A stretch of 51,130 bases of DNA from Bacteroidota bacterium (GCA_023251435.1 JAHEYU010000042.1:1-51130); one strand, 5' to 3'. Counted from the first letter of the stretch, positions 40,884 to 49,532 are shown. Translations and numbers: made by a program. The notes: generated from the sequence alone by a model not told the origin.

Positions 40884-41366
40884 ATGAATCCTGTTTCCGA
40901 ATTGATCAAAAATCTGGCCGATCAACACGGCCGAAACCGGCATAACCTGCTGCCCATTCTTCAGGGTGTAGTCGAACAGGAAAAGTATCTGTCGGAATTT
41001 TCTATGGTCGAAATTGCGCGCGAACTTGACTTGCCTGCTTCTGAAGTCTATGGTACGGCAACCTTCTACTCGTTTCTGGAATACAAAAAGATGGGTAAAT
41101 ACATTATTCGTATCTGCAAAACCATCACCTGTTCTATGAAAGGGAAAAATCAAATTTTACTTGCTATTGAAGACATGCTGAAAATTCATGTCGGTGAAAC
41201 CACGCCTGACGGGAATTTCTCATTGCTCCAGACCAACTGCCTCGGTTTTTGCCACAAAGCGCCCGCTATGCTGGTAAACAGCGAAGTATATACCGACCTT
41301 ACACCGGAGAAGGTACGTGAAGTTTTAAGTTCTTACCTTAAAAAGCAAAAGGAGGAGAAGGTATGA
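40884..41366 (+). CDS. hydC: HydC, NuoE-type [2Fe-2S] subunit, second copy
   Basis: A 160-residue thioredoxin-fold electron carrier of the second hydrogenase. All four ligands are present (ICKTITCSMKG, C-x4-C; TNCLGFCHKAPAML, C-x3-C). VYGTATFYSFLEYKK is the usual core motif. It is only distantly like the copy at 36222, so the two operons are not a recent duplication. It is first in the operon, as in most HydABC loci, and its last codons overlap the start of hydB (GTATGA). Confidence 0.92.
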   Translation: MNPVSELIKNLADQHGRNRHNLLPILQGVVEQEKYLSEFSMVEIARELDLPASEVYGTATFYSFLEYKKMGKYIIRICKTITCSMKGKNQILLAIEDMLKIHVGETTPDGNFSLLQTNCLGFCHKAPAMLVNSEVYTDLTPEKVREVLSSYLKKQKEEKV

Positions 41367-42547
41367 CAGCTAGTTATCAGTTAAAAAGAGCCGATTTCAT
41401 TTTTAAAAATGAAAACGATTGGGAACAGGTTCTACAAAAAAGTATCAGCCGTTCCCCGCAGGATTTGATTAATGAGTTAATCAGTTCGGAGTTGAAAGGA
41501 AGGGGAGGAGCCGGATTTCCTACCGGGTTGAAATGGAAACTGACAGCAGAAGTGAGTGATTCTGTGAAATATGTAATTTGTAATGCCGACGAGGGCGAAC
41601 CCGGCACTTTCAAAGACCGCGAAATTCTTTCGATGGTGCCCTATAAAGTACTCACCGGAATGGCTGTTTGTGCCCATGTGATCGGGGCAAAAGAAGGCTA
41701 CATCTATCTGCGCGGCGAATATTTCTTTTTACTTCCGGAGCTGAACAAATCGATTCGCGAATTCGAATATTACTGCAAGGAAATCAACCTTGATTTTACA
41801 ATCCGGATTTTTATGGGGAGCGGGGCATACATTTGCGGCGAAGAAACTGCCCTGTTCGAATCGATGGAAGGGAAACGCGGTGAGCCACGCAATAAACCTC
41901 CATATCCTTCAAATTATGGTTATATGGGTAAGCCAACTGTTATAAATAATGTTGAAACACTGGCACATACATTTACAATTTTTAAATACGGAGCCAAGCG
42001 CTTTTACGATTTGGGAGTCCAGTATTCGCGCGGTTCGAAGCTGTTTTCTGTTTCAGGAGATACCCCAAAACCCGGAATTTATGAGCTTGAACTGGGTATG
42101 AGTCTCGCCGATTTTGTAGAGGAATTTGGCGATGGCGATACCAAAGCGGTTCAGGTTGGCGGTGCCTCAGGCTTTTTGGTTCCGCGGAAGAGATTCAATG
42201 AAACTGCGATCGGATTTCAGGGAAAATTGGTGGGCATTTCGTTGCCAACCGGCGGATCAATGATGCTGTTCAATAGTTCGCGGTCAATGTTCAACGTGCT
42301 CGACAACTACCTCGAATTTTTCCGGGAAGAATCGTGCGGACAGTGCACTCCTTGCCGCGTGGGTTGTCAGCAATTGCTGAAAGGAATAAAAGCGGTTAAA
42401 CGGGGCGAAAAGAATGCGAAGTACCTTGATAAACTGCTACGCCTGACTGAAACGATGAAATTAACTGCTAAATGCGGTCTCGGGCAATCGGTGGCCAATT
42501 CATTTTCATCGATCGTTGAAAACTTCAGGGAAGAAATGATTTACTAA
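41363..42547 (+). CDS. hydB: HydB, flavin/NAD subunit, second copy (short form)
   Basis: A 394-residue NuoF core. LKGRGGAGFPTGLKW, CNADEGEPGTFKDRE, GSGAYICGEETALFES and ESCGQCTPCRVGCQQLL show the FMN/NADH and [4Fe-4S] sites. It lacks both the N-terminal [2Fe-2S] domain and the two C-terminal [4Fe-4S] motifs of the long HydB at 32108. In characterised enzymes the extra clusters go with electron bifurcation. Short HydB proteins are known from NADH-dependent, non-bifurcating hydrogenases such as that of Syntrophomonas. The parallel is an inference. It overlaps hydC by four bases and precedes hydA by 20. Confidence 0.92.
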   Translation: MTASYQLKRADFIFKNENDWEQVLQKSISRSPQDLINELISSELKGRGGAGFPTGLKWKLTAEVSDSVKYVICNADEGEPGTFKDREILSMVPYKVLTGMAVCAHVIGAKEGYIYLRGEYFFLLPELNKSIREFEYYCKEINLDFTIRIFMGSGAYICGEETALFESMEGKRGEPRNKPPYPSNYGYMGKPTVINNVETLAHTFTIFKYGAKRFYDLGVQYSRGSKLFSVSGDTPKPGIYELELGMSLADFVEEFGDGDTKAVQVGGASGFLVPRKRFNETAIGFQGKLVGISLPTGGSMMLFNSSRSMFNVLDNYLEFFREESCGQCTPCRVGCQQLLKGIKAVKRGEKNAKYLDKLLRLTETMKLTAKCGLGQSVANSFSSIVENFREEMIY

Positions 42548-42567
42548 TTCTGAAAAAATGAACTGCG

Positions 42568-44358
42568 ATGACTAAAAACATAAAAATAAGTATCAACGGA
42601 ATTCCGATTGAAGTTGAACAGGGAACCACAATTTTAGACGCGGCCCGTCAGGCAGGAGTTATTATTCCGTCGTTGTGTTATCATAAAGACCTTTGTATTG
42701 CCGGAAACTGCCGTGTTTGTGTGGTCGAAATTGCGGGGCAGAAACGCCTTGCAGCAGCCTGCGCCACACCATGCGAAGAAGAAATGGAAATTCTGACCAA
42801 TTCGCTCAATGTACTTCACTCCCGAAAGCAAATTATAGAACTACTATTGTCGGAACACAATGCCGACTGCACCAGTTGCTTCAAAAACGGAAGTTGCGAG
42901 CTGCAAAAGCTGGCTTCGGATTATAAAATTCTGAAGCAGGATTTTATAAGGCTTGTGCCTTTTAAAAATTACACCATCGACAAGTTTTCTCCATCCATCA
43001 TCAAAGACGACAGCAAATGTATCCGTTGTCAGCGGTGTGTGCGTACCTGTGCCGAATTGCAGGGAATTAATGCACTTACCGTTGCCTACAAGGGCGATCA
43101 GATGAAAATAACGACGTTCTTCGAAAAACCCATCAACGATGTGGTTTGCTCAACCTGCGGACAATGCATTAATCATTGTCCGACAGGCGCTTTGGTTGAA
43201 AGAAATTACATCGAAAAAGTTTGGGACGCCATTGCCGATAAAAGCAAACATGTGATTGTGCAAACAGCCCCTGCAGTGCGCGTTGGGTTGGGCGAAGAGC
43301 TTGGTTTTGGCCCCGGCGAGCGGGTTACCGGCAAAATGGTTACAGCTCTTAAACGATTGGGTTTCGATGCGGTAATGGACACCGATTTTACTGCCGACCT
43401 CACCATTATGGAGGAGGGAACCGAATTACTTACCCGGTTGAAAAGTGTTTTGGTTGATCATGATCCAAAGGTGAAACTACCAATGGCAACTTCGTGTTCG
43501 CCCGGATGGATAAAATATATTGAACATTTATTTCCTGATTTTCTTGACCACCTTTCAACCTGCAAATCGCCGCAGCAAATGTTTGGGGCATTGGCAAAAA
43601 CGTATTATGCCAAAGCCCGCAACCTCGATCCCGAAAAAATTATTTCGGTTTCCATCATGCCTTGTACTGCTAAAAAATTCGAAGCTGCCCGGCCCGAAAT
43701 GCACGACAGCGGCTACCGTGATGTTGATTACGTGCTGACTACCCGCGAACTGGCCATTATGATCAAACAGGCCGGACTCGATTTTATGAAACTTGATGAT
43801 TCTCATTTTGACCGGCTAATGGGCGAATCGACTGGCGCCGCCGTAATTTTTGGCGCAACAGGTGGTGTGATGGAAGCTGCGCTGCGTACCGTTTACGAAT
43901 TGGTTACCGGACGCGAAATTCCATTCAAAAATTTGAATATAACACCCGTTCGTGGGATGGAAGGAGTGAAAGAAGCATCGGTCAAAATTGAAAATCCACT
44001 TGAGGAATGGACTTTTCTGGATGGGGTAGAATTGAAATGCGCAGTTGCTCATGGGTTGGTAAATGCACATAAAATAATGGAATTAATACGATTAGGTAAA
44101 GCCGATTACCATTTTGTAGAAATAATGGCTTGTCCCGGTGGTTGTTTGGGGGGTGGAGGCCAGCCGATTCCCACCAGTCCCGAGATAAGAAAGAAACGCG
44201 CAGAAGCCATTTATGCCGAAGACGAAGGGATGCCTTTACGAAAATCGCATCAGAATCCTGAAATCATTAAGATTTACAAGGATTTTCTTGATCATCCTCT
44301 GAGCGAAAAGTCGCACCATCTTTTGCATACACACTATGTGGCAAGAGAAAGATTTTAA
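42568..44358 (+). CDS. hydA: HydA, catalytic [FeFe] hydrogenase subunit, second copy
   Basis: A 596-residue catalytic subunit with the same order as the first: [2Fe-2S] (LCYHKDLCIAGNCRVCVVE), His-ligated [4Fe-4S] (HNADCTSCFKNGSCELQ), two [4Fe-4S] motifs (KCIRCQRCVRTC, CSTCGQCINHCP), the H-cluster domain and the small-subunit tail. The H-cluster motifs are ATSCSPGW (Cys 310, Ser 311), MPCTAKKFE (Cys 366) and MACPGGCLGGGGQP (Cys 522 and 526). Position 311 is Ser here and Cys in the first HydA. With its short HydB this set probably forms a simpler NADH-linked hydrogenase. A terminator follows directly. It needs HydE, HydF and HydG for maturation. Confidence 0.95.
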   Translation: MTKNIKISINGIPIEVEQGTTILDAARQAGVIIPSLCYHKDLCIAGNCRVCVVEIAGQKRLAAACATPCEEEMEILTNSLNVLHSRKQIIELLLSEHNADCTSCFKNGSCELQKLASDYKILKQDFIRLVPFKNYTIDKFSPSIIKDDSKCIRCQRCVRTCAELQGINALTVAYKGDQMKITTFFEKPINDVVCSTCGQCINHCPTGALVERNYIEKVWDAIADKSKHVIVQTAPAVRVGLGEELGFGPGERVTGKMVTALKRLGFDAVMDTDFTADLTIMEEGTELLTRLKSVLVDHDPKVKLPMATSCSPGWIKYIEHLFPDFLDHLSTCKSPQQMFGALAKTYYAKARNLDPEKIISVSIMPCTAKKFEAARPEMHDSGYRDVDYVLTTRELAIMIKQAGLDFMKLDDSHFDRLMGESTGAAVIFGATGGVMEAALRTVYELVTGREIPFKNLNITPVRGMEGVKEASVKIENPLEEWTFLDGVELKCAVAHGLVNAHKIMELIRLGKADYHFVEIMACPGGCLGGGGQPIPTSPEIRKKRAEAIYAEDEGMPLRKSHQNPEIIKIYKDFLDHPLSEKSHHLLHTHYVARERF

Positions 44359-44363
44359 ACAAC

Positions 44364-44395
44364 AAGTCCGGCATTGGCCGGACTTTCTTATTTTT
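44364..44395 (+). terminator. Rho-independent terminator after the second hydA, merging into an ogt promoter box
   Basis: AAGTCCGGC pairs with GCCGGACTT, then TCTTATTTTT. The T tract contains TATTTTTG (44389-44396), a perfect TAnnTTTG box just five bases before the ogt ATG at 44401. Confidence 0.85.
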
Positions 44396-44400
44396 GAAAG

Positions 44401-44880
44401 ATGGAATATCAAACTTTATTATCGAGCCCTTTGGGTTTCCTGATTCTAGCGTCCGATGGCCAATCAGTTACCGGAATTTCTTTTGCTGAAAACGAACTTC
44501 AGGAACAGAAATCGTGTGCGGTGCTCGAAGAATGCAGTAAACAACTCGAACTGTATTTTTCAGGAAAAGTACTTGGATTTACCCTGCCTCTTTTTCCTGA
44601 AGGAACGGAATTTCAACAAAAAGTATGGGCCGAATTACTGAAAATTCCTTATGGCGAAACGATTACCTATATGGAACTGGCTGTAAGGCTGGGAGATGCG
44701 AAAGCAATAAGGGCAGTTGGTACGGCAAACGGGCGAAATCCGATCGCGATTGTAATTCCATGTCACCGGGTGATTGGCGCCGGGAATAAACTTACAGGAT
44801 ATGCTGGCGGAATCTGGCGCAAAAAGCTGCTTTTAGAACTGGAAATGAAACACTCGGTCAGGAAAGATTTGCTATTTTGA
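44401..44880 (+). CDS. ogt: Methylated-DNA-protein-cysteine methyltransferase
   Basis: A 159-residue suicide enzyme that takes methyl groups from O6-methylguanine in DNA onto its own Cys. The active site IVIPCHRVIGAGNKLTGYAGG is intact, and the DNA-binding helix region (IPYGETITYMELAVRLG, AIRAVGTANGRNPIA) precedes it. An N-terminal Ogt-type domain is present. The start lies five bases after a perfect -7 box, so the transcript may begin at or next to the ATG; a leaderless message is possible. Confidence 0.95.
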   Translation: MEYQTLLSSPLGFLILASDGQSVTGISFAENELQEQKSCAVLEECSKQLELYFSGKVLGFTLPLFPEGTEFQQKVWAELLKIPYGETITYMELAVRLGDAKAIRAVGTANGRNPIAIVIPCHRVIGAGNKLTGYAGGIWRKKLLLELEMKHSVRKDLLF

Positions 44881-44916
44881 GGCAAATGGCAAAGAAAAAG
44901 TCATTCGAAAAGAATC

Positions 44917-45093
44917 ATGGGAAAATGGAAAGATTTTGCTGAATTCTATCATGCCTTTTTGGCACCAGAGGTGCGAAATAATTATAGAAATACGTTTGCA
45001 GAAGTTGGCAATCGTCAGCGAGTTGAAGCTGGTCAATGGTTTAGTCTTATTTCTGACGAAATAGAATTAACCTTCAAAAAAGAATATAAGTAA
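44917..45093 (+). CDS. Small protein of unknown function
   Basis: A 58-residue frame (MGKWKDFAEFYHAFLAPEVR to FKKEYK) between ogt and cutC, with 36 bases before it and 14 after. I do not recognise it. The composition is normal, with many aromatic residues and no hydrophobic segment. Codon use looks like that of its neighbours, and the tight spacing to cutC suggests one transcript. It has no strong ribosome site, so it may be spurious. Confidence 0.45.
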   Translation: MGKWKDFAEFYHAFLAPEVRNNYRNTFAEVGNRQRVEAGQWFSLISDEIELTFKKEYK

Positions 45094-45107
45094 GAAATTA
45101 ACGATAA

Positions 45108-45734
45108 ATGACAATAAATAAACTGGTATTCGAAGCATGCGTTGAAACGCTCGAAGAAGCACTGAACGCACAAGATAATGGGGCAAACCGCATTGAACTT
45201 TGCTCTGATCTGGCTGAGGATGGCTTGACCCCATCGGCAGAATTGACTGGGGCCTGCCTGAAAAATCTTTCGATTCCGATTATGGCAATGGTTCGCCCAC
45301 GCGGAGGTAATTTTGTTTATACCGAAACTGAGATACAGCAGATGGAACACGAAATTGAGTTCTTCAAGCAGTCGGGCGTTGCCGGTGTTGTTTTTGGTTT
45401 GCTGACAGAGAATGGAGAAATTGATGTGGAAAATACCCGCAGATTGGCCCAACTTGCTTTTCCGCTCGAAGTGACTTTCCATAAAGCGATCGATTATTCG
45501 GGCGATGTTTTAAAATCATTTCAGAAATTGAATGAAATTGAAGGAATTACCAGGGTGCTGACTTCAGGAGGAATGGACACTGCATGGAATGGCCGCGAAG
45601 TTCTGCAACAAATGCAACAGTTGCCTGACCGGATAATTAAAATAATTGCTGCCGGGAAAGTACTTCCGGAGAACAGAATTAAAATTGCCGAATTTACCGG
45701 AGTTGAGGAACTGCATGGGAAAAGAATAGTATAG
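45108..45734 (+). CDS. cutC: CutC family protein
   Basis: A 208-residue TIM-barrel protein of the CutC family, named for copper homeostasis in Escherichia coli although a direct copper role is doubted. FEACVETLEEALNAQDNGAN, RIELCSDLAEDGLTPSA, MVRPRGGNFVYTE, TFHKAIDY and LTSGGMDTAWNG are family motifs. It is somewhat shorter than the usual 240 residues, the loss being at the C-terminus (HGKRIV end), which may be natural variation or a shortened end. It is probably cytoplasmic. Confidence 0.9.
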   Translation: MTINKLVFEACVETLEEALNAQDNGANRIELCSDLAEDGLTPSAELTGACLKNLSIPIMAMVRPRGGNFVYTETEIQQMEHEIEFFKQSGVAGVVFGLLTENGEIDVENTRRLAQLAFPLEVTFHKAIDYSGDVLKSFQKLNEIEGITRVLTSGGMDTAWNGREVLQQMQQLPDRIIKIIAAGKVLPENRIKIAEFTGVEELHGKRIV

Positions 45735-45790
45735 GAAGTGTAACATAAAATTCTTACAATTGTAGTAGAAAATTTGATAAATAAACTCCT

Positions 45791-46351
45791 ATGAAAGCTT
45801 TCTATTTTGTACTTCTGTCTTTTCTCTTCTTGCAAGTTGCAGCACAGGAGAAATCTTCAAACTCAATGACTATTGGTACCAATATCGGTGGTTTTGATCA
45901 TAGCTCAGGATTCGGCCCTGTATTTTTTGTAGAATACGACTGGTGTGTAAATCAGTTTCTTAAGCTCTCTCCGCATCTTCAAATGGGTTCTGGTAACAAT
46001 ACTTCTGAGTATGGGAATATGGGTGAGGATGAAACAGTTGACAAATTGACGAATTCTTTTGAATCGGGATTGCTTTTAAAAATAGTACCTATTCCTAAAT
46101 ATTTTGATAGACTGAGGTTTATTACCGGTTTTACATATTTGATTGAAAACACACTTATATCGGATACTGGTAATTTGCAGAAAAATGGATTTTTGAAACA
46201 AAGTGGATTTAATACAGTTGTTGGCCTCGATTTGGATGTGTTAAAACTTAAAAAATTAAGTGTTGGCCTAAACTCCAGGGTTAATACAAGCAACAAAAGA
46301 ATACTTCTATACCATTTTGGAATTGTTACCACAATAAAACTGGCAGATTAG
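45791..46351 (+). CDS. Exported protein, probable outer membrane beta-barrel
   Basis: A 186-residue protein with a signal peptide (AFYFVLLSFLFLQVAAQ). The mature part alternates polar and hydrophobic residues in amphipathic strands (FGPVFFVEYDWCVNQFLKLS, GLNSRVNTSNKRILLYHFG) and ends in a strand with IVTTIKLAD. This pattern suits a small outer membrane barrel, but no family is recognised. It converges on the oxidoreductase gene, with a shared terminator hairpin between them. Confidence 0.75.
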   Translation: MKAFYFVLLSFLFLQVAAQEKSSNSMTIGTNIGGFDHSSGFGPVFFVEYDWCVNQFLKLSPHLQMGSGNNTSEYGNMGEDETVDKLTNSFESGLLLKIVPIPKYFDRLRFITGFTYLIENTLISDTGNLQKNGFLKQSGFNTVVGLDLDVLKLKKLSVGLNSRVNTSNKRILLYHFGIVTTIKLAD

Positions 46352-46527
46352 AATGCCAAATCTTAATTCTCCCGCTCTTCCGAATATCTTCAACTATCGT
46401 TTAGAACTGCAGATGCTACCAACAATCGGCACTAATTAGCTTTATGTGTGTTATACACCGAAAAAATGTCTGAACTCCACGATCATTTCTTTCCTTCCCA
46501 TTTACGTACAAAACAAAACAAATGAAA

Positions 46528-46570
46528 ACAGCACCCATTTCCCCGAGAGAAAATGGGTGCTGTATTTTAT
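46528..46570. terminator. Bidirectional terminator between converging genes
   Basis: ACAGCACCCATTT (46528-46540) pairs with AAATGGGTGCTGT (46551-46563), 13 base pairs, with T or A runs on both sides. Confidence 0.9.
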
Positions 46571-46596
46571 TTGCGGCCAACTATTAAACCATTATC

Positions 46597-47964
46597 TCAA
46601 AGATTTTCGCCATAAGCCCAACCTTCGCGGGCAGGTTCTTTAATGTAAGCATCCAACTCCGGATGATTGGTAACTTTCATATTTGCAGCATCATACTCGA
46701 TGCGCGTATTAAAACGCTGGGCTAAAACACCGGTTAGCGACATCTCCATCAATTTTGTGGAATAATTGAAGTTCGAACCGCATTCCTTGCCGTTTTTAAT
46801 GGCGTCGATCCATTCACGTTGCGGATTTTCTTCAAATGTTCTTGGAATGGTTTGTGCCGGCAAGCTCTTCTGAAATTCGGTCCACTCATCACCGGGCAAC
46901 AATATTTTAGGATCATTTGGCCGTCCGCCAGTCATTAAACAATGTTTATCGCCAACCATAATCATTCCGCTTCCTGGTAATTTTTCAAGGTTCCATTCCG
47001 GACGAAGTTCAGGTTTCAATCCGCCTTCGAACCAGCGCATGGTTAACGGTACTTTTTCTCCGCGTGCAGGAAAATCCCAACGAATAATTGCCTGATCGGA
47101 AACAAATCCGTTATCAGGCACAGGCGATTTAAACTCGGTTTCTACCACATTTGGCATGCCCATATCAAGTGCCCAGAATGGTGCATCGAGCGTGTGACAG
47201 CACCAGTCGCCCAGTTCGCCGTTACCAAAATCGAACCAGCTACGCCATGTTTTAGGCACGTAAATTTCGTTGTAAGGGCGGAATGCAGCCGGTCCAATCC
47301 ACAAATTCCAGTCTAAATGTGCCGGAACAGGTTGTTCTGCAGGCGGAAAACTTTCCGGTTTGTTAAAATATTTTCCGGGGCCAAAAGTTGGTCCGTTGAA
47401 CCATGCAATAACTTCAGTAACATTACCTAAAAGTCCGGCTTCGTACCATTCTTTTACCTGTCGAATTCCGTTGGTTGCATGTCCCTGATTGGCCATTTGT
47501 GATACAACTCCGTAATGCTTGGCGGCTTTCTGAAGAGTGCGCAATTGCCAGATATTGTGTGCCAGTGGTTTTTCAACAATCACATGTTTGCCTAATTCCA
47601 TGGCTGCCATTGCTGCCGGAAAATGCGTGTGGTCGGGGGTACAAACCATCACTGCATCAATTTCCTTGTGCATTTCGTCGAACATGACCCGGAAATCCTT
47701 GTAGCGTTTGGCGTTTGGCATTGCTTTAAAACCTTCAGCAGCGCGGTTGTCGTCCACATCGCAAAGCGCGACAATATTCTCGTTCCACGTTGGATCTTTC
47801 TGATTAATCAGTTTGCTCCAGTTCGATTTGCCTTGTCCGCCCACGCCAATAACCGCAATATTTAAACGATTCGATGGTGAGCAACTCATCATGTTCGGGA
47901 TAAAAAATGCACCGGCAGAAAGAATTGAGGCCGATTTTAGAAAATCTCTTCTTGTTGGTTTCAT
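46597..47964 (-). CDS. Exported Gfo/Idh/MocA family oxidoreductase (Tat signal)
   Basis: A 455-residue NAD(P)-dependent dehydrogenase of the Gfo/Idh/MocA family. A twin-arginine signal (PTRRDFLKSASILSAGAFF) is followed by MMSCS, a possible lipobox. The Rossmann motif NIAVIGVGGQGKSNW, VCTPDHTHFPAAM and the catalytic VEKPLAHN are intact. The C-terminal part (GDWCCHTLDAPFWALDMG and PQREWIDAIKNGKE) is that of the secreted group common in Bacteroidota and Planctomycetes. It probably acts on a sugar or sugar acid in the periplasm; the substrate is unknown. Confidence 0.9.
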   Translation of the reverse strand: MKPTRRDFLKSASILSAGAFFIPNMMSCSPSNRLNIAVIGVGGQGKSNWSKLINQKDPTWNENIVALCDVDDNRAAEGFKAMPNAKRYKDFRVMFDEMHKEIDAVMVCTPDHTHFPAAMAAMELGKHVIVEKPLAHNIWQLRTLQKAAKHYGVVSQMANQGHATNGIRQVKEWYEAGLLGNVTEVIAWFNGPTFGPGKYFNKPESFPPAEQPVPAHLDWNLWIGPAAFRPYNEIYVPKTWRSWFDFGNGELGDWCCHTLDAPFWALDMGMPNVVETEFKSPVPDNGFVSDQAIIRWDFPARGEKVPLTMRWFEGGLKPELRPEWNLEKLPGSGMIMVGDKHCLMTGGRPNDPKILLPGDEWTEFQKSLPAQTIPRTFEENPQREWIDAIKNGKECGSNFNYSTKLMEMSLTGVLAQRFNTRIEYDAANMKVTNHPELDAYIKEPAREGWAYGENL

Positions 47965-48049
47965 AGTTGGTTTAATAATATTGAAATGCGAGCTATAAAT
48001 GTAGATAAATTATTACTGTTCTGCTAACTCGATTATGTCGGGTTTAATT

Positions 48050-48106
48050 CACTCCGAATTTATTTCGGGGTGCCACATAGTAGGGATGCCGAAACAAGTT
48101 CGGCAT
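48050..48106 (-). terminator. Two consecutive hairpins downstream of hydE
   Basis: CAC-CCGAA/TTCGG-GTG (48050-48072) and ATGCCGAA/TTCGGCAT (48086-48106) lie back to back. The second contains the AAGTTCGGCATGACG sequence I associate with dispersed palindromic units. They may stop hydE transcripts. Confidence 0.55.
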
Positions 48107-48136
48107 GACGCTGTTTGAAAGATCATTAACACAACA

Positions 48137-49210
48137 CTACTTCGTAAAATGCTTCGAGTCGCCCCATTCGCCGTAACCAATTTCACAGCCCGAAATTTCA
48201 ATCCGCGCTTCCAGACAGTTTTTGCACAATTCCGCATCTTCATCCAGACAAGGTTTATCTTCGTACAATTGGTATTCTTTCCGGTATTTTGTGGGAGTAA
48301 GATTTGGCATCAGAATGTTGGCCCCGATGGTCAGCGCTTTTTCGCGCCCTGCCGGATCGATGGCCTGTAAAGCTGTTGCAGCGGCAATGTTAATATCAGG
48401 CATCAGTAAACGCAAGGTCGCCACCATTTTCAGTGCCAGATCAAAACGCTCCTGCTTGGTTTTTATGTTTTTCCTGAATTCATAAATCGGTGTGTCTTCG
48501 TGTTCAATGTAGGGTCCCATTCCAACCATGTCAACATCAATTTGTTTGAAGAACAAAAGGTCGTTGGCCAGATCTTCAATGGTTTGAGATGGAAAACCGA
48601 TCATTACGCCAGTCCCGACCTGATAGCCGGCAGCCTTTAAATCTTTCAATGCCTGTAGCCTGCGGTCGAAGCTGTGAAAATCATTTTCAGGATGAATTTT
48701 ACGGTACAGATCAGGATTGGAACTTTCGACCCGAAGCAAGTAACGGTGCGCCCCGCTTTCGCGCCACTGGCGGTAGGTTTCGAGGGATTGTTCTCCGCAC
48801 GAAAGGGTAATTCCGAGTTCTCCGCCGGATAGTTCCTTGATTTTCCGGAGCAATAAATCAATCCGGGTTACAAATGCGGGGGACGACAATTCGCCCGATT
48901 GAAGCACTACCGATCCAAATCGATTTTCCCATGCGAAGCGGCATGCCTTCAGAATTTCGTCATCGGTGGCTTCGTAGCGAACTACCTTTTCGTTGCTTTT
49001 ACGGATTCCGCAATACAGGCAGTCTTTGGCGCAGATGTTCGAGAATTCAACCAGGCCGCGGAAATACACTTTGTTACCAACCGTTTGCAACTTAATGGCT
49101 TGTGCCCGCTGAAAGAGTTGCTGTCGCTCAGTTCCTTCGGCAAGCAACAAAGTCACCAGATCGTCGCGCGAAAAATCGGGTTGGAGCAGTATTTCCTGAA
49201 ATGGTTTCAT
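48137..49210 (-). CDS. hydE: [FeFe] hydrogenase H-cluster maturase HydE
   Basis: A 357-residue radical SAM enzyme that works with HydF and HydG to build the H-cluster of [FeFe] hydrogenases. The radical SAM motif CAKDCLYCGIR lies near residue 50. LQSGELSSPAFVTRI, ITLSCGEQSLETYRQWRESG, HRYLLRVESSNPDLYRKIHP and GVMIGFPSQTIEDLANDL are HydE-like, which separates it from BioB. The start is the ATG at 49210 (MKPFQEILLQ); a longer frame from 49276 runs through a G-rich repeat and is rejected. It lies apart from both hydrogenase operons. hydF and hydG are not in the window and should be elsewhere. Confidence 0.93.
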   Translation of the reverse strand: MKPFQEILLQPDFSRDDLVTLLLAEGTERQQLFQRAQAIKLQTVGNKVYFRGLVEFSNICAKDCLYCGIRKSNEKVVRYEATDDEILKACRFAWENRFGSVVLQSGELSSPAFVTRIDLLLRKIKELSGGELGITLSCGEQSLETYRQWRESGAHRYLLRVESSNPDLYRKIHPENDFHSFDRRLQALKDLKAAGYQVGTGVMIGFPSQTIEDLANDLLFFKQIDVDMVGMGPYIEHEDTPIYEFRKNIKTKQERFDLALKMVATLRLLMPDINIAAATALQAIDPAGREKALTIGANILMPNLTPTKYRKEYQLYEDKPCLDEDAELCKNCLEARIEISGCEIGYGEWGDSKHFTK

Positions 49211-49236
49211 CGTGGGGATAAAAATACGAAATATTA

Positions 49237-49268
49237 GCCCCATCCCCAACCCCTCTTTGATCGGGGAC
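49237..49268. repeat. G-rich dispersed repeat, copy 4 (inverted)
   Basis: GCCCCATCCCCAACCCCTC then TTTGATCGGGGAC is the reverse complement type of copies 1-3. It lies upstream of hydE. Confidence 0.6.
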
Positions 49269-49405
49269 AGGTTCATTCACTACTCCTTTGGAGGTTACTC
49301 TTTATACACAAGTATAGATTTACTATAATCCATGGTGTAAAATTCGTTTCATTAAACAAAGGAGATTAACTATGAGTCGGTTCCCTTAATTCAATGTCTT
49401 AAAAA

Positions 49406-49532
49406 AACCTCAGTAGAAAGTAAATAACCAATGTATCCAAACCTTATTACCTTATTCATGAAAGTCGAATACAACAATCTAAAATAACGTAATAAGGTTG
49501 TGGACAGTGAACATGGATTTTCTACTGAGGTT
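49406..49532. mobile_element. 127-base element with perfect 14-base terminal inverted repeats (MITE)
   Basis: AACCTCAGTAGAAA (49406-49419) and TTTCTACTGAGGTT (49519-49532) are exact inverted ends. An inner perfect pair, AACCTTATTAC (49440-49450) and GTAATAAGGTT (49489-49499), is nested inside. It carries no gene. Just before it, an AAAGGAGATTAACT ribosome-like site and ATG at about 49371 give only a five-codon stub, perhaps the start of a gene lost here. The remaining parts of the 465-base gap (49211-49675) are AT-rich apart from the two G-rich repeats and the marR promoter. Confidence 0.75.

Noticed and set aside
48137-49210. Biotin synthase BioB
   Set aside because: The radical SAM region resembles both, but the HydE-like motifs and presence of two [FeFe] hydrogenases favour HydE; no biotin genes are nearby.
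49210-49276. N-terminal extension of HydE
   Set aside because: The extra 22 codons translate the inverted G-rich repeat and have no family similarity; ATG 49210 fits.
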